Below the pieces are notes generated by a model. It saw only the letters and a program-made list of their open reading frames with translations. It was not told the origin of the DNA and searched no databases. A program made the position numbers and the translations under genes. A DNA stretch of 32,430 nt, taken from positions 1-32,430 of the forward strand of contig JAHHSN010000013.1 in assembly GCA_020025195.1 (NCBI GenBank). The letters run 5' to 3'. This document shows, one piece after another, positions 10,330 through 16,558 of the stretch; the first letter of the stretch is position 1, and every line of letters begins with the position of its first letter. The stretch is from Angelakisella sp. Lineage in GTDB: Bacteria > Bacillota > Clostridia > Oscillospirales > Ruminococcaceae.

Positions 10330-11154
10330 ATGAAAAGTCTGTTTTGCTGTCCCAACTGCGGCCGCCCGCTGGAAAAAGAGGAGCATGGTCTTAAATGCCC
10401 CAAAGGGCACTGCTTTGATCTTGCACGCAGCGGTTATGTGAATCTGCTCCTTTCCCAGAAGGACGCCCGAAAGAACCATGGGGACGACCGCCTGATGATC
10501 GAGGCAAGACGGGACTTTCTGGACGGGGGCTTCTATGCCCCGATGCGGGAAACGCTGATCGAAACGGCGCTTTCCATAGCGTCTCCCGGCATGACGGTGC
10601 TGGACGCCGGCTGCGGGGAGGGCTACTATACCGCGGAGCTGGGGAAGCGGCTCTCCGAGGCGGGCTTTGCCCCGCGGATCGCCGCCATCGACATTGCGAA
10701 GGAAGCGCTCAAGTGGGCGTCCCACCGGGGAAAAGAGATGGAGCTGGCCGTCGCCTCCTGCTTTCACCTGCCGCTCGCCGATGAAAGCGTGAACCTCCTG
10801 CTCTCGGTGTTTTCCCCCTACTGCGGGGAGGAATTCCTGCGGGTGCTGAAGCCGGGCGGGGACTTCCTCATGGTGATCCCTCTGGAGCGCCACCTTTGGG
10901 GCCTCAAGGAGGCGGTGTATGAAAAGCCTTATCCCAACGAGGTAAAGGACTTTGCCCTGCCGGGCTTCACCCTCCTAAAAAAAGAGGAGCTGCGCTATTC
11001 CGTGACGCTTTCATCGCAGGAGGAGATCCACAACCTCTTTTTGATGACGCCCTACTACTATAAAACCGGCGCCGCCGATCAGGCGAAGGTCGCCGCGCTG
11101 GAGACGCTTAAGACCCCGGTGGAATTTGCCGTGCTGCTCTATCAGAAGAACTAA
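10330..11154 (+). CDS. rlmA: RlmA-type 23S rRNA (guanine-N1)-methyltransferase
   Basis: The protein (274 aa) is predicted to methylate N1 of a guanine in 23S rRNA helix 35 (G745 or G748 type) using SAM. The N-terminal zinc ribbon has CPNC (residues 7-10), then CPKGH with the family-typical FDLARSGYVNLL. The SAM-binding motif I is VLDAGCGEGYYT (about residues 94-105). The ATG at 10330 follows GAAGGAGGAA. It has its own promoter and terminator, so it is monocistronic. Whether it is RlmA(I) or the tylosin/mycinamycin-resistance-like RlmA(II) cannot be settled by eye. Confidence 0.88.
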   Translation: MKSLFCCPNCGRPLEKEEHGLKCPKGHCFDLARSGYVNLLLSQKDARKNHGDDRLMIEARRDFLDGGFYAPMRETLIETALSIASPGMTVLDAGCGEGYYTAELGKRLSEAGFAPRIAAIDIAKEALKWASHRGKEMELAVASCFHLPLADESVNLLLSVFSPYCGEEFLRVLKPGGDFLMVIPLERHLWGLKEAVYEKPYPNEVKDFALPGFTLLKKEELRYSVTLSSQEEIHNLFLMTPYYYKTGAADQAKVAALETLKTPVEFAVLLYQKN

Positions 11155-11160
11155 CGAAAT

Positions 11161-11195
11161 AAGGGAGTGCATCCAAAAGATGCACTCCCTTTTTT
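11161..11195 (+). terminator. Intrinsic terminator after rlmA
   Basis: A perfect 13-bp stem (11161-11173 with 11179-11191) with loop CAAAA runs into six Ts. It lies between convergent genes and may also help end the lipoprotein transcript on the minus strand. Confidence 0.93.
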
Positions 11196-11213
11196 GCTGC
11201 TGAGAACCAAGTA

Positions 11214-12044
11214 TTATGCGCTGTTTCGAGCCGAGCCTTCCGCGGTAACCGTTTCCTGCGCGACGACCTCGCCGGTATCGTACCGGGTTTTGGTGTAGAT
11301 AACGGCCTTCTGCGCCTTGTCATATTCCGTTTCATAGACGTACCGCACGCCGTCTTCCAGCTTTTCCAGCGTTCCCACCCACTCGGGATAAGAGGCCAAC
11401 CGAGGATTCTTGGAGAGTGTTTCAAAGAACAAGTCGTCGGAAATAAAGTCCGTCAAACGCCGATGCTCTTGCTCATGACGCGCGTACATTTCGCCATTAG
11501 GGGCAATCTCCGCCGTTCTGCCGATGGACTCAAGATACTCTGCCGCGCCGTGGTCCGCGTCGGCTTCCACGGCCTGCAGATCCTCGTCGGTATAGAGATA
11601 CTTCTTACCGGTCTTTTTGAGCGGCTCCAGAAGCTGCCTGATTTCCTCCTCGGAAAGACCGGAGGAGACGTCGAGCACGGTGTAGGAGAGGGGGAGAACG
11701 CCCCCGTTTTCCGTCTCCTCAAACCGGATCAGTACATTTGTGCGCATACCGCTGATCGAAGTGAAAATGCCGTCCCAAAACTCATACTCATGGTATACTG
11801 CCAGCGCATAAACGGAAAGGATGCCTTCTTCCTCCTCCAGGGTTTCTATTACCTGAAAGCCGGCGCTCTGGTATTCTCCCGGCAAATATTTACCGCTGTT
11901 TTCCGCAAGAATGGTTTCCCGAATCGCTTTTGTCAGTGCTTCCTCCTGCGGTTCGTGCGGTGGTTCGCTGATTTCTTCCCTGCAGGCGGCAAGAGAAACC
12001 GCCAGCAAAGCGGCGAGAAGCAGTGCCAAAAGTCGCTTTATCAT
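11214..12044 (-). CDS. Predicted lipoprotein of unknown function
   Basis: This 276-aa protein has a lipoprotein signal peptide: MIKR, a hydrophobic run, then LAAC with the lipidated cysteine at residue 21. The acidic mature part is mixed alpha/beta, with no catalytic motif I recognise. It is probably anchored to the outer face of the membrane. GAAAGGGTGG precedes the ATG at 12044. It has its own promoter, is transcribed away from the metal operon and ends against rlmA. Function unknown. Confidence 0.85.
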   Translation of the reverse strand: MIKRLLALLLAALLAVSLAACREEISEPPHEPQEEALTKAIRETILAENSGKYLPGEYQSAGFQVIETLEEEEGILSVYALAVYHEYEFWDGIFTSISGMRTNVLIRFEETENGGVLPLSYTVLDVSSGLSEEEIRQLLEPLKKTGKKYLYTDEDLQAVEADADHGAAEYLESIGRTAEIAPNGEMYARHEQEHRRLTDFISDDLFFETLSKNPRLASYPEWVGTLEKLEDGVRYVYETEYDKAQKAVIYTKTRYDTGEVVAQETVTAEGSARNSA

Positions 12045-12081
12045 GGTTCCACCCTTTCTTAGAGCTGTATTGATTAAGACT

Positions 12082-12111
12082 ATTTTAGCGGTGTGTTTGC
12101 TGCTTTGTCAA
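12082..12111 (-). promoter_or_regulatory. Promoter of the lipoprotein gene
   Basis: Read on the minus strand, TTGACA (12111-12106), an 18-bp spacer and TAAAAT (12087-12082) lie about 38 bases before the start codon. Confidence 0.75.
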
Positions 12112-12192
12112 GCGATAAAACTTATAACAGGCGGTGCGGGAAATAGCCCAAAATTCGTCCTACCATTTTGTGCAGAAATTCGCGGAAAACCC

Positions 12193-12221
12193 TTGACAAA
12201 GACATATGAGCAGGCTATCAT
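12193..12221 (+). promoter_or_regulatory. Promoter of the arsR-HMA-ATPase operon
   Basis: TTGACA (12193-12198), 17 bp, TATCAT (12216-12221). The -10 box sits inside the predicted operator, the normal arrangement for a repressor that blocks polymerase. Confidence 0.8.
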
Positions 12222-12241
12222 ATGAATAGAAAATCATATGA
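12203..12241 (+). promoter_or_regulatory. Predicted ArsR/SmtB operator array
   Basis: CATATGA (12203-12209) and TCATATG (12218-12224) form a perfect inverted repeat with 8 bp between the arms, like SmtB/CzrA-type operators. CATATGA recurs at 12203, 12219 and 12235, exactly 16 bp apart, and the last two copies lie in the palindrome TCATATGA. The array runs from the spacer through the -10 to the ribosome site. Binding by the adjacent regulator is inference. Confidence 0.7.
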
Positions 12242-12256
12242 GAGGAGGCACGGCTG

Positions 12257-12616
12257 TTGCCCCATAATCATGACGCCATCTTAAAAAAGGTGAAGGAGGA
12301 GCTCCCCAAGGACGAGATCCTGAGCGACCTCTCCGACCTTTTTAAGCTGTTTGGCGATACCACACGCATCAAGATCCTGTACTCGCTTTTTGAGTCGGAG
12401 CTTTGCGTCTGCGCCATCGCGGAACTTCTCGGTATGACCCAGTCCGCCATCTCCCATCAGCTTAGGGTCCTCCGGGACGCGAATCTGGTGGGGAACCGCC
12501 GGGAGGGCAAGACCATCTATTATTTTCTGAGTGACGACCATGTGCGCACCATCATCGCACAGGGCTTCGATCACCTCATCGAAGAAAGGGAGGAACCCCA
12601 TGAAGAAGAGCTTTAA
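12257..12616 (+). CDS. ArsR/SmtB-family metal-sensing repressor
   Basis: A 119-aa winged-helix repressor predicted to leave DNA on binding a thiophilic or divalent metal. The recognition helix region reads GMTQSAISHQLRVL (59-72). Two metal-site signatures are present together: ELCVC (48-52, the alpha3 site of CadC-like sensors) and D93-x-H95-x10-H106-x2-E109, the alpha5 zinc site of SmtB/CzrA. His-rich PHNHD at the N-terminus may add ligands. The start is TTG at 12257, with GAGGAGG about 8 bases before it. It heads an operon with an HMA protein and a P1B ATPase, so Zn(II)/Cd(II)/Pb(II) sensing is likely. Confidence 0.9.
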   Translation: MPHNHDAILKKVKEELPKDEILSDLSDLFKLFGDTTRIKILYSLFESELCVCAIAELLGMTQSAISHQLRVLRDANLVGNRREGKTIYYFLSDDHVRTIIAQGFDHLIEEREEPHEEEL

Positions 12617-12818
12617 ACTTTGTGAACTGGACTGCGCTAACTGCGCCGCCAAAATGGAACGGAATATCGCGAAGATCGAGGGCGTGACCTCGGTGACCAT
12701 CAGCTTTATGACGCAGAGGCTCACGCTGGAAGCCCCGGATGACCGCTTTGACGAGGTGCTGGATCAGGCGGCCGCCGCCATCAAAAAGGTGGATGCGGAC
12801 TGTGCCATCGTGCGGTGA
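12600..12818 (+). CDS. Stand-alone heavy-metal-associated (HMA) domain protein
   Basis: This 72-aa single ferredoxin-like HMA domain carries the metal motif LDCANCAAKME, with two cysteines in CxxC. The Asp before it is characteristic of HMA domains of Zn/Cd ATPases rather than copper ones. The ATG at 12600 follows AAAGGGAGG and overlaps the 3' end of the regulator gene by 17 bases. The next gene is a P1B ATPase that lacks its own N-terminal HMA, so this protein probably delivers metal to it or acts as its detached domain. Confidence 0.88.
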   Translation: MKKSFKLCELDCANCAAKMERNIAKIEGVTSVTISFMTQRLTLEAPDDRFDEVLDQAAAAIKKVDADCAIVR

Positions 12819-14665
12819 CGGCGATGACCAAGAAGCAGAAAAGAGTATTAAAGAGGGTCCTGCTCGCCGCGGTCCTCTGCATCGGTGCGGCCCTTCTTCC
12901 GCTGGAGGGATGGGCACGGTTTCTTGTTTTTGTCATACCCTATCTGGTGGTCGGCTATGACGTCCTCCTAAAGGCAGGGCGAAATATCCTGCACGGGCAG
13001 ATCTTTGACGAATGCTTTCTCATGGTGCTCGCCACGCTGGGTGCCTTTGTGATTGGGGAATACCCTGAGGCGACGGCAGTCATGCTGTTCTATCAGGTGG
13101 GCGAGCTGTTCCAGAGCATGGCGGTGGGCAAGAGCCGGCGCTCCATCGCCGCCCTCATGGATCTCCGCCCCGACTATGCCGTGGTCCTGCGGGAGGGACG
13201 GGAGGAGACCGTATCCCCGGAGGAGGTTTTGCCCGGAGAGTGCATCCTCATCCGCCCCGGCGAAAAGATCCCGCTGGACGGCAGGATCCTGGAGGGCAAT
13301 ACCTCGGTGGATACTGCGGCCCTGACCGGGGAGAGCCTGCCGGCGGAGAAGGGCCCCGGGGACGAGGTGCAGAGCGGAACCGTCAATCTCTCGGGAGTGA
13401 TCCGGGTGGAGACGGCGAGCCGCTTTGAGGAAAGCACCGCCGCCAAAATTCTGGAGCTGGTGGAGAGTGCCGCGGACAAGAAAGCCCGCACCGAAAACTT
13501 TATCACCCGATTCGCGCGGTATTATACTCCCGCGGTGGTGACGGGCGCCGTTCTTTTGGCGGTGGTACCGCCCCTCGCTTGGGGAGAGCCGTGGTCGGAG
13601 TGGCTCCACCGGGCGCTCATCTTTCTGGTGGTGTCCTGTCCCTGCGCGCTGGTGGCTTCGGTGCCGCTCAGCTTTTTCGGCGGCATCGGTGGAGCTTCCC
13701 GGGAGGGCATCCTCATCAAGGGCGCCAATTATCTGGAAGCGCTGGCGGGGATCGATACCGTTGTGATGGATAAGACCGGAACGCTCACCAAGGGGAGCTT
13801 TGTGGTGGAGGCCATTCACCCCTCGGCCGTTTCCCCGGAGGAGCTTCTGGATATTGCCGCGGCGGCAGAGAGCTATTCCGCCCATCCCGTGGCGGGGTCT
13901 CTCCTGAAGGCCCGCGGCGAGGTAGATAAGAGCCGCGTCGGGGAGGTAAAAGAGCTGGCCGGGCGCGGACTGGAAGCCGAGGTGGACGGCGTCCGCTACT
14001 TTGTCGGAAACGGCACCCTCATGGAGGAGGTCGGTGCCGACTGGCGGGAATGTCATCTTCCCGGCACCACCGTGCATATCGCGCGGGGCAGCTGCTACCT
14101 TGGGCATATCGTCATCAATGACGAGGTGAAGCCGGAGGCGGCGAAGGCCGTTGCCTCCCTCAAAACGCTCGGCATCCGCCGGGTGGTCATGCTGACCGGC
14201 GACCGCCGCCGCGCGGCAGAGGCCGTGGCGGAGAAGGTCGGGGTGGAGGAGGTCCGGGCGGAGCTCCTTCCGCAGGATAAGACCGAGGCGGTGGAGGCGC
14301 TGCTCGCTGAGGGCGCGAAGCTTGCCTTTGTGGGGGACGGCATCAATGATGCCCCGGTTCTGGCCCGTGCCGACGTCGGCGTCGCGATGGGTGCTCTCGG
14401 CAGTGACGCCGCCATTGAATCGGCGGACGTGGTGCTGATGGATGATAATCTCACCCGGCTGCCCCTTGCCATCCGTATGGCCCGCCGCACCATGCGAATC
14501 GTCCGGGAGAACATTGTGTTCGCCCTCAGCGTCAAGGCGGTCATTCTGCTGCTGGGCGCTCTCGGCAAAACGAATCTCTGGATCGCGGTGTTTGGGGACG
14601 TTGGGGTGCTCATCCTTGCGATCCTCAATGCCATGCGCGCCATGATGAAGATAAAAGAAAACTGA
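12815..14665 (+). CDS. P1B-type heavy-metal-exporting ATPase (Zn/Cd/Pb, ZntA/CadA type)
   Basis: A membrane pump (616 aa from GTG 12815, or 613 aa from ATG 12824) that exports divalent soft metals using ATP. It has the transmembrane metal motif C275-P-C277, actuator TGES, phosphorylation site D319KTGT and hinge GDGINDAP. The last helices carry a Lys (LSVKAV) and FGDVGVL with the Asp typical of the P1B-2 (Zn/Cd/Pb) group. There is no HMA domain at its N-terminus; that domain is the preceding gene. The GTG overlaps the HMA stop (GTGA), suggesting translational coupling, and no strong ribosome site is seen for either start. Confidence 0.92.
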   Translation: MTAMTKKQKRVLKRVLLAAVLCIGAALLPLEGWARFLVFVIPYLVVGYDVLLKAGRNILHGQIFDECFLMVLATLGAFVIGEYPEATAVMLFYQVGELFQSMAVGKSRRSIAALMDLRPDYAVVLREGREETVSPEEVLPGECILIRPGEKIPLDGRILEGNTSVDTAALTGESLPAEKGPGDEVQSGTVNLSGVIRVETASRFEESTAAKILELVESAADKKARTENFITRFARYYTPAVVTGAVLLAVVPPLAWGEPWSEWLHRALIFLVVSCPCALVASVPLSFFGGIGGASREGILIKGANYLEALAGIDTVVMDKTGTLTKGSFVVEAIHPSAVSPEELLDIAAAAESYSAHPVAGSLLKARGEVDKSRVGEVKELAGRGLEAEVDGVRYFVGNGTLMEEVGADWRECHLPGTTVHIARGSCYLGHIVINDEVKPEAAKAVASLKTLGIRRVVMLTGDRRRAAEAVAEKVGVEEVRAELLPQDKTEAVEALLAEGAKLAFVGDGINDAPVLARADVGVAMGALGSDAAIESADVVLMDDNLTRLPLAIRMARRTMRIVRENIVFALSVKAVILLLGALGKTNLWIAVFGDVGVLILAILNAMRAMMKIKEN

Positions 14666-14673
14666 AAAAATAA

Positions 14674-14720
14674 GGCCCGGGCGTTCCCCCAAGGAGGGAG
14701 AGCGTTCGGGCCATTTTATT
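14674..14720 (+). terminator. Intrinsic terminator of the metal-export operon
   Basis: GGCCCGGGCG pairs with the CGTTCGGGCC side (ends 14674 and 14712) with a few G-U pairs, followed by ATTTTATTT. It starts 9 bases after the ATPase stop. Confidence 0.75.
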
Positions 14721-14739
14721 TCACTTTTCGGAATTTTGA

Positions 14740-15406
14740 GAAACCACAGCACAGCCTCGTTAAAGGCTTCGGGGTTCGCGGCCGCCACACAAAGTGATCC
14801 CCCGGAAGGAAAAGAAACCTGCTGTGTGGAAAAGAGGCGGCGATCTTTCGGGTGTGAGCCTACCGGATGAGATCCTTAGTCCCCGCGAGAACGAGGGTGG
14901 GTGTGGGGAGGCTTTGCAGCGCCGCCGGGGAGATATGCGGCTCCCGCACCATGAGGGCGAGCAGCTCCTTTTGGCGCCGCTGTCCGGAGGAAAAGGGTGC
15001 GAGAAGCGCGGCAACGAGATAGGTGCCCCAGGTGGAGAGCAGGCAGGGAACCGTCATTCCGGTGGGGCGGAGGTTGGCACCGCAGAGGATGAGCCGCTCC
15101 ACCCGCTCGGGGTATCGGAGCGCGAAAAGAGGGGCGATGTTTCCACCGTCCGAAAAACCCAAATGATAGGTATGGGAAAGCCCCTCCTCATCATCCATGA
15201 GTGCCCGGAGATCCTCGGCAAACTGGCCGAGGGTAAAAGGCGCCGTGCCGCGGGGGAACCGCCCATGCCCGCGGGTATCCACGGCATAGACGGCATGAAA
15301 GGGCGGGGAGCTGCCGCTCAAAGTATTCGGAGCTTTTTCCGTTACCGTGCAGCAGAATCAGCGGCGGGCCGCTCCCCAGCCGCCAGCGGTAAAGCGTTAT
15401 TTCCAT
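14740..15406 (-). pseudogene. Decayed alpha/beta hydrolase
   Basis: An intact ancestor can be read across three frames. The 5' part (from ATG 15406) has GPPLILLHGNG, an alpha/beta hydrolase oxyanion motif. A frameshift near 15310-15320 moves the frame to VYAVDTRGHGR and then the nucleophile elbow GFSDGG. An in-frame TAG (complement of 14860-14862) follows GTKDLI. Beyond it homology resumes (GDHFV). A two-base CA duplication near 14785-14792 shifts the frame again before AAANPEAFNEAVLWFLK, the expected C-terminus with the catalytic-His GDHF region. The 3' end is not certain. Three separate lesions argue for true decay rather than one sequencing error. The gene sits just upstream of the DtxR-family gene's 3' neighbourhood on the same strand. 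Confidence 0.8.
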
Positions 15407-15415
15407 CGGGGCGGC

Positions 15416-15790
15416 TTATTTCTGCTCGCTGCGCATTGCGTGGGCGCAGATGGCGGCAAAGGTGGTTTCACTCAGATCATGCTCCAACCGGCAGGCGTCC
15501 TCGCGGGCCGTCTCCTCATCCACACCGATCCGGACGAGAAAACGGGTGAGCAGCTTGTGGCGGGTGTACATCCGCTCGGCGATCTCCCGCCCGGCAGGCA
15601 GGAGGGTAATGAGTCCGTCCTTGTCCATCGAGATATAGCCGTTTTCCCGCAGGCGCTTGGTGGCATAGCTGACGCTCGGCTTGGTGACGCCGAGATGTTC
15701 CGCGACATCGAGGGAACGGATATAGCCGTGCTCCTCCTTCATCATCAGCATCGCTTCCAGATAATCCTCCGAGGCTCTCTGGATTTTCAT
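15416..15790 (-). CDS. DtxR/MntR-family iron- or manganese-dependent repressor
   Basis: The 124-aa protein has an N-terminal winged helix (recognition region VTKPSVSYATKRL, 35-47) and a metal-binding/dimerisation helix bundle, and lacks the SH3-like third domain. Metal ligands aligned to Bacillus subtilis MntR are D9, E12, H78, C100, E103 and H104. The Cys at 100 replaces MntR Glu99 and matches DtxR Cys102, so the site is a MntR/DtxR hybrid. Divergent feo genes and shared operators point to control of ferrous iron uptake. The ATG at 15790 is chosen because family members begin at this point; upstream in-frame starts at 15805 and 15838 exist, the latter inside the operator. Confidence 0.88.
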   Translation of the reverse strand: MKIQRASEDYLEAMLMMKEEHGYIRSLDVAEHLGVTKPSVSYATKRLRENGYISMDKDGLITLLPAGREIAERMYTRHKLLTRFLVRIGVDEETAREDACRLEHDLSETTFAAICAHAMRSEQK

Positions 15791-15829
15791 GGTCAAAATC
15801 ACCATCTTTCTTTTACAATTACAACTTAA

Positions 15830-15847
15830 GGTTAACATAATCTAACC
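15830..15847. promoter_or_regulatory. Predicted DtxR-family operator before the regulator gene
   Basis: GGTTA-ACATAATC-TAACC is a perfect inverted repeat with an 8-bp centre. It matches the elements before feoA1 and feoB (GTTA-N8-TAAC) and suggests autoregulation. Confidence 0.65.
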
Positions 15848-15885
15848 AAAATGACAAGAGTCTAAAAAACTTACCCCAAAAAGTC

Positions 15886-15914
15886 TTGACAAAGAGGAGG
15901 AATGCGGGTAAACT
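15886..15914 (+). promoter_or_regulatory. feo promoter
   Basis: TTGACA (15886-15891), 17 bp, TAAACT (15909-15914). The predicted operator lies 8 bp after the -10 box, across the transcription start. Confidence 0.75.
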
Positions 15915-15920
15915 GTTTAC

Positions 15921-15938
15921 AGTTAGGGAAGCCTAACC
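15921..15938. promoter_or_regulatory. Predicted DtxR-family operator of the feo operon
   Basis: GTTAGG-GAAG-CCTAAC (15922-15937) is a perfect palindrome containing the TTAGG/CCTAA half sites known from DtxR/IdeR boxes. It fits the window-wide pattern RGTTAR-N6-CTAACY. Confidence 0.72.
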
Positions 15939-15990
15939 GGATATTATATTCCGGCGTTTGCCGCGAGACCGAAAGGAACGAGATACTGAG

Positions 15991-16206
15991 ATGATGCCGC
16001 TTGCACTGGCCAATATCGGAGAAGAATCCATGATCCGCAAGGTGGGAGGAAACCCCGAAATGAAAAAACACCTGGAGGATCTGGGCTTTGTAGTCGGAGG
16101 CTTTGTCACGGTGGTTTCCACCCTTGGCGGAAACCTAATTGTTAATGTAAAGGATACCCGTGTTGCAATCAGCCGTGAGATGGCCAACCGGATTATGATC
16201 CAGTAA
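15991..16206 (+). CDS. feoA: FeoA-domain protein 1
   Basis: The 71-aa SH3-like FeoA protein is the cytoplasmic partner of the FeoB Fe(II) transporter. HLEDLGFVVGGFVTVV and the closing VAISREMANRIMI are typical. The start is ATG 15991 (or ATG 15994). The nearest ribosome site, GAAAGGAA, is a little far at about 13 bases, and an upstream TTG at 15958 is less likely. It is first of a tandem pair, 55 bases before the second feoA. Confidence 0.88.
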   Translation: MMPLALANIGEESMIRKVGGNPEMKKHLEDLGFVVGGFVTVVSTLGGNLIVNVKDTRVAISREMANRIMIQ

Positions 16207-16261
16207 CATAGGCTGCCTACACCCGCTGGGATGCGGGATTTGTGAACTAGGAGGAGAAGTC

Positions 16262-16486
16262 ATGAAAACTCTGCGAGACGTCAAAGTCGGCGAAACCGCC
16301 AAAATCGTCAAGTTGCACGGCGAAGGTGCGGTGAAGCGCCGGATCATGGATATGGGCCTCACCAAGGGTGTGGAGATCCATGTTCGCAAGGTAGCCCCTT
16401 TGGGCGATCCGATCGAGGTCACGGTACGTGGCTATGAGCTTTCCATTCGGAAAGAAGATGCAGGCATGGTTGAGGTAGAAGAATAA
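16262..16486 (+). CDS. feoA: FeoA-domain protein 2
   Basis: The second FeoA protein (74 aa) has the classic RRIMDMGLTKGVEIHVRKVAPLGDPIEV core. It is more canonical than the first copy, which has diverged in sequence. The ATG follows AGGAGGAG. Tandem unequal feoA genes before feoB are common in Clostridia; the two products may have different roles in FeoB control. Confidence 0.93.
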   Translation: MKTLRDVKVGETAKIVKLHGEGAVKRRIMDMGLTKGVEIHVRKVAPLGDPIEVTVRGYELSIRKEDAGMVEVEE

Positions 16487-16518
16487 AAAGGCATGACCCT
16501 TATGGGCATCTTTTTTAT
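16486..16518 (+). terminator. Possible intrinsic attenuator between feoA2 and feoB
   Basis: An imperfect hairpin overlaps the feoA2 stop. ATG-a-CCC pairs with GGG-CAT around a TTAT loop, flanked by an AAAA/TTTT stem, and a run of six Ts follows. It probably reduces read-through into feoB. Confidence 0.5.
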
Positions 16519-16525
16519 GACATTC

Positions 16526-16543
16526 AGTTAAGTGTGTCTAACT
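16526..16543. promoter_or_regulatory. Third predicted DtxR-family operator, before feoB
   Basis: AGTTA-AGTGTGTC-TAACT is a perfect inverted repeat with an 8-bp centre. It lies between the feoA2 terminator-like hairpin and the feoB ribosome site. It has the same GTTA-N8-TAAC architecture as the other two. Confidence 0.6.
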
Positions 16544-16558
16544 TAAAGGAGAATGAGA

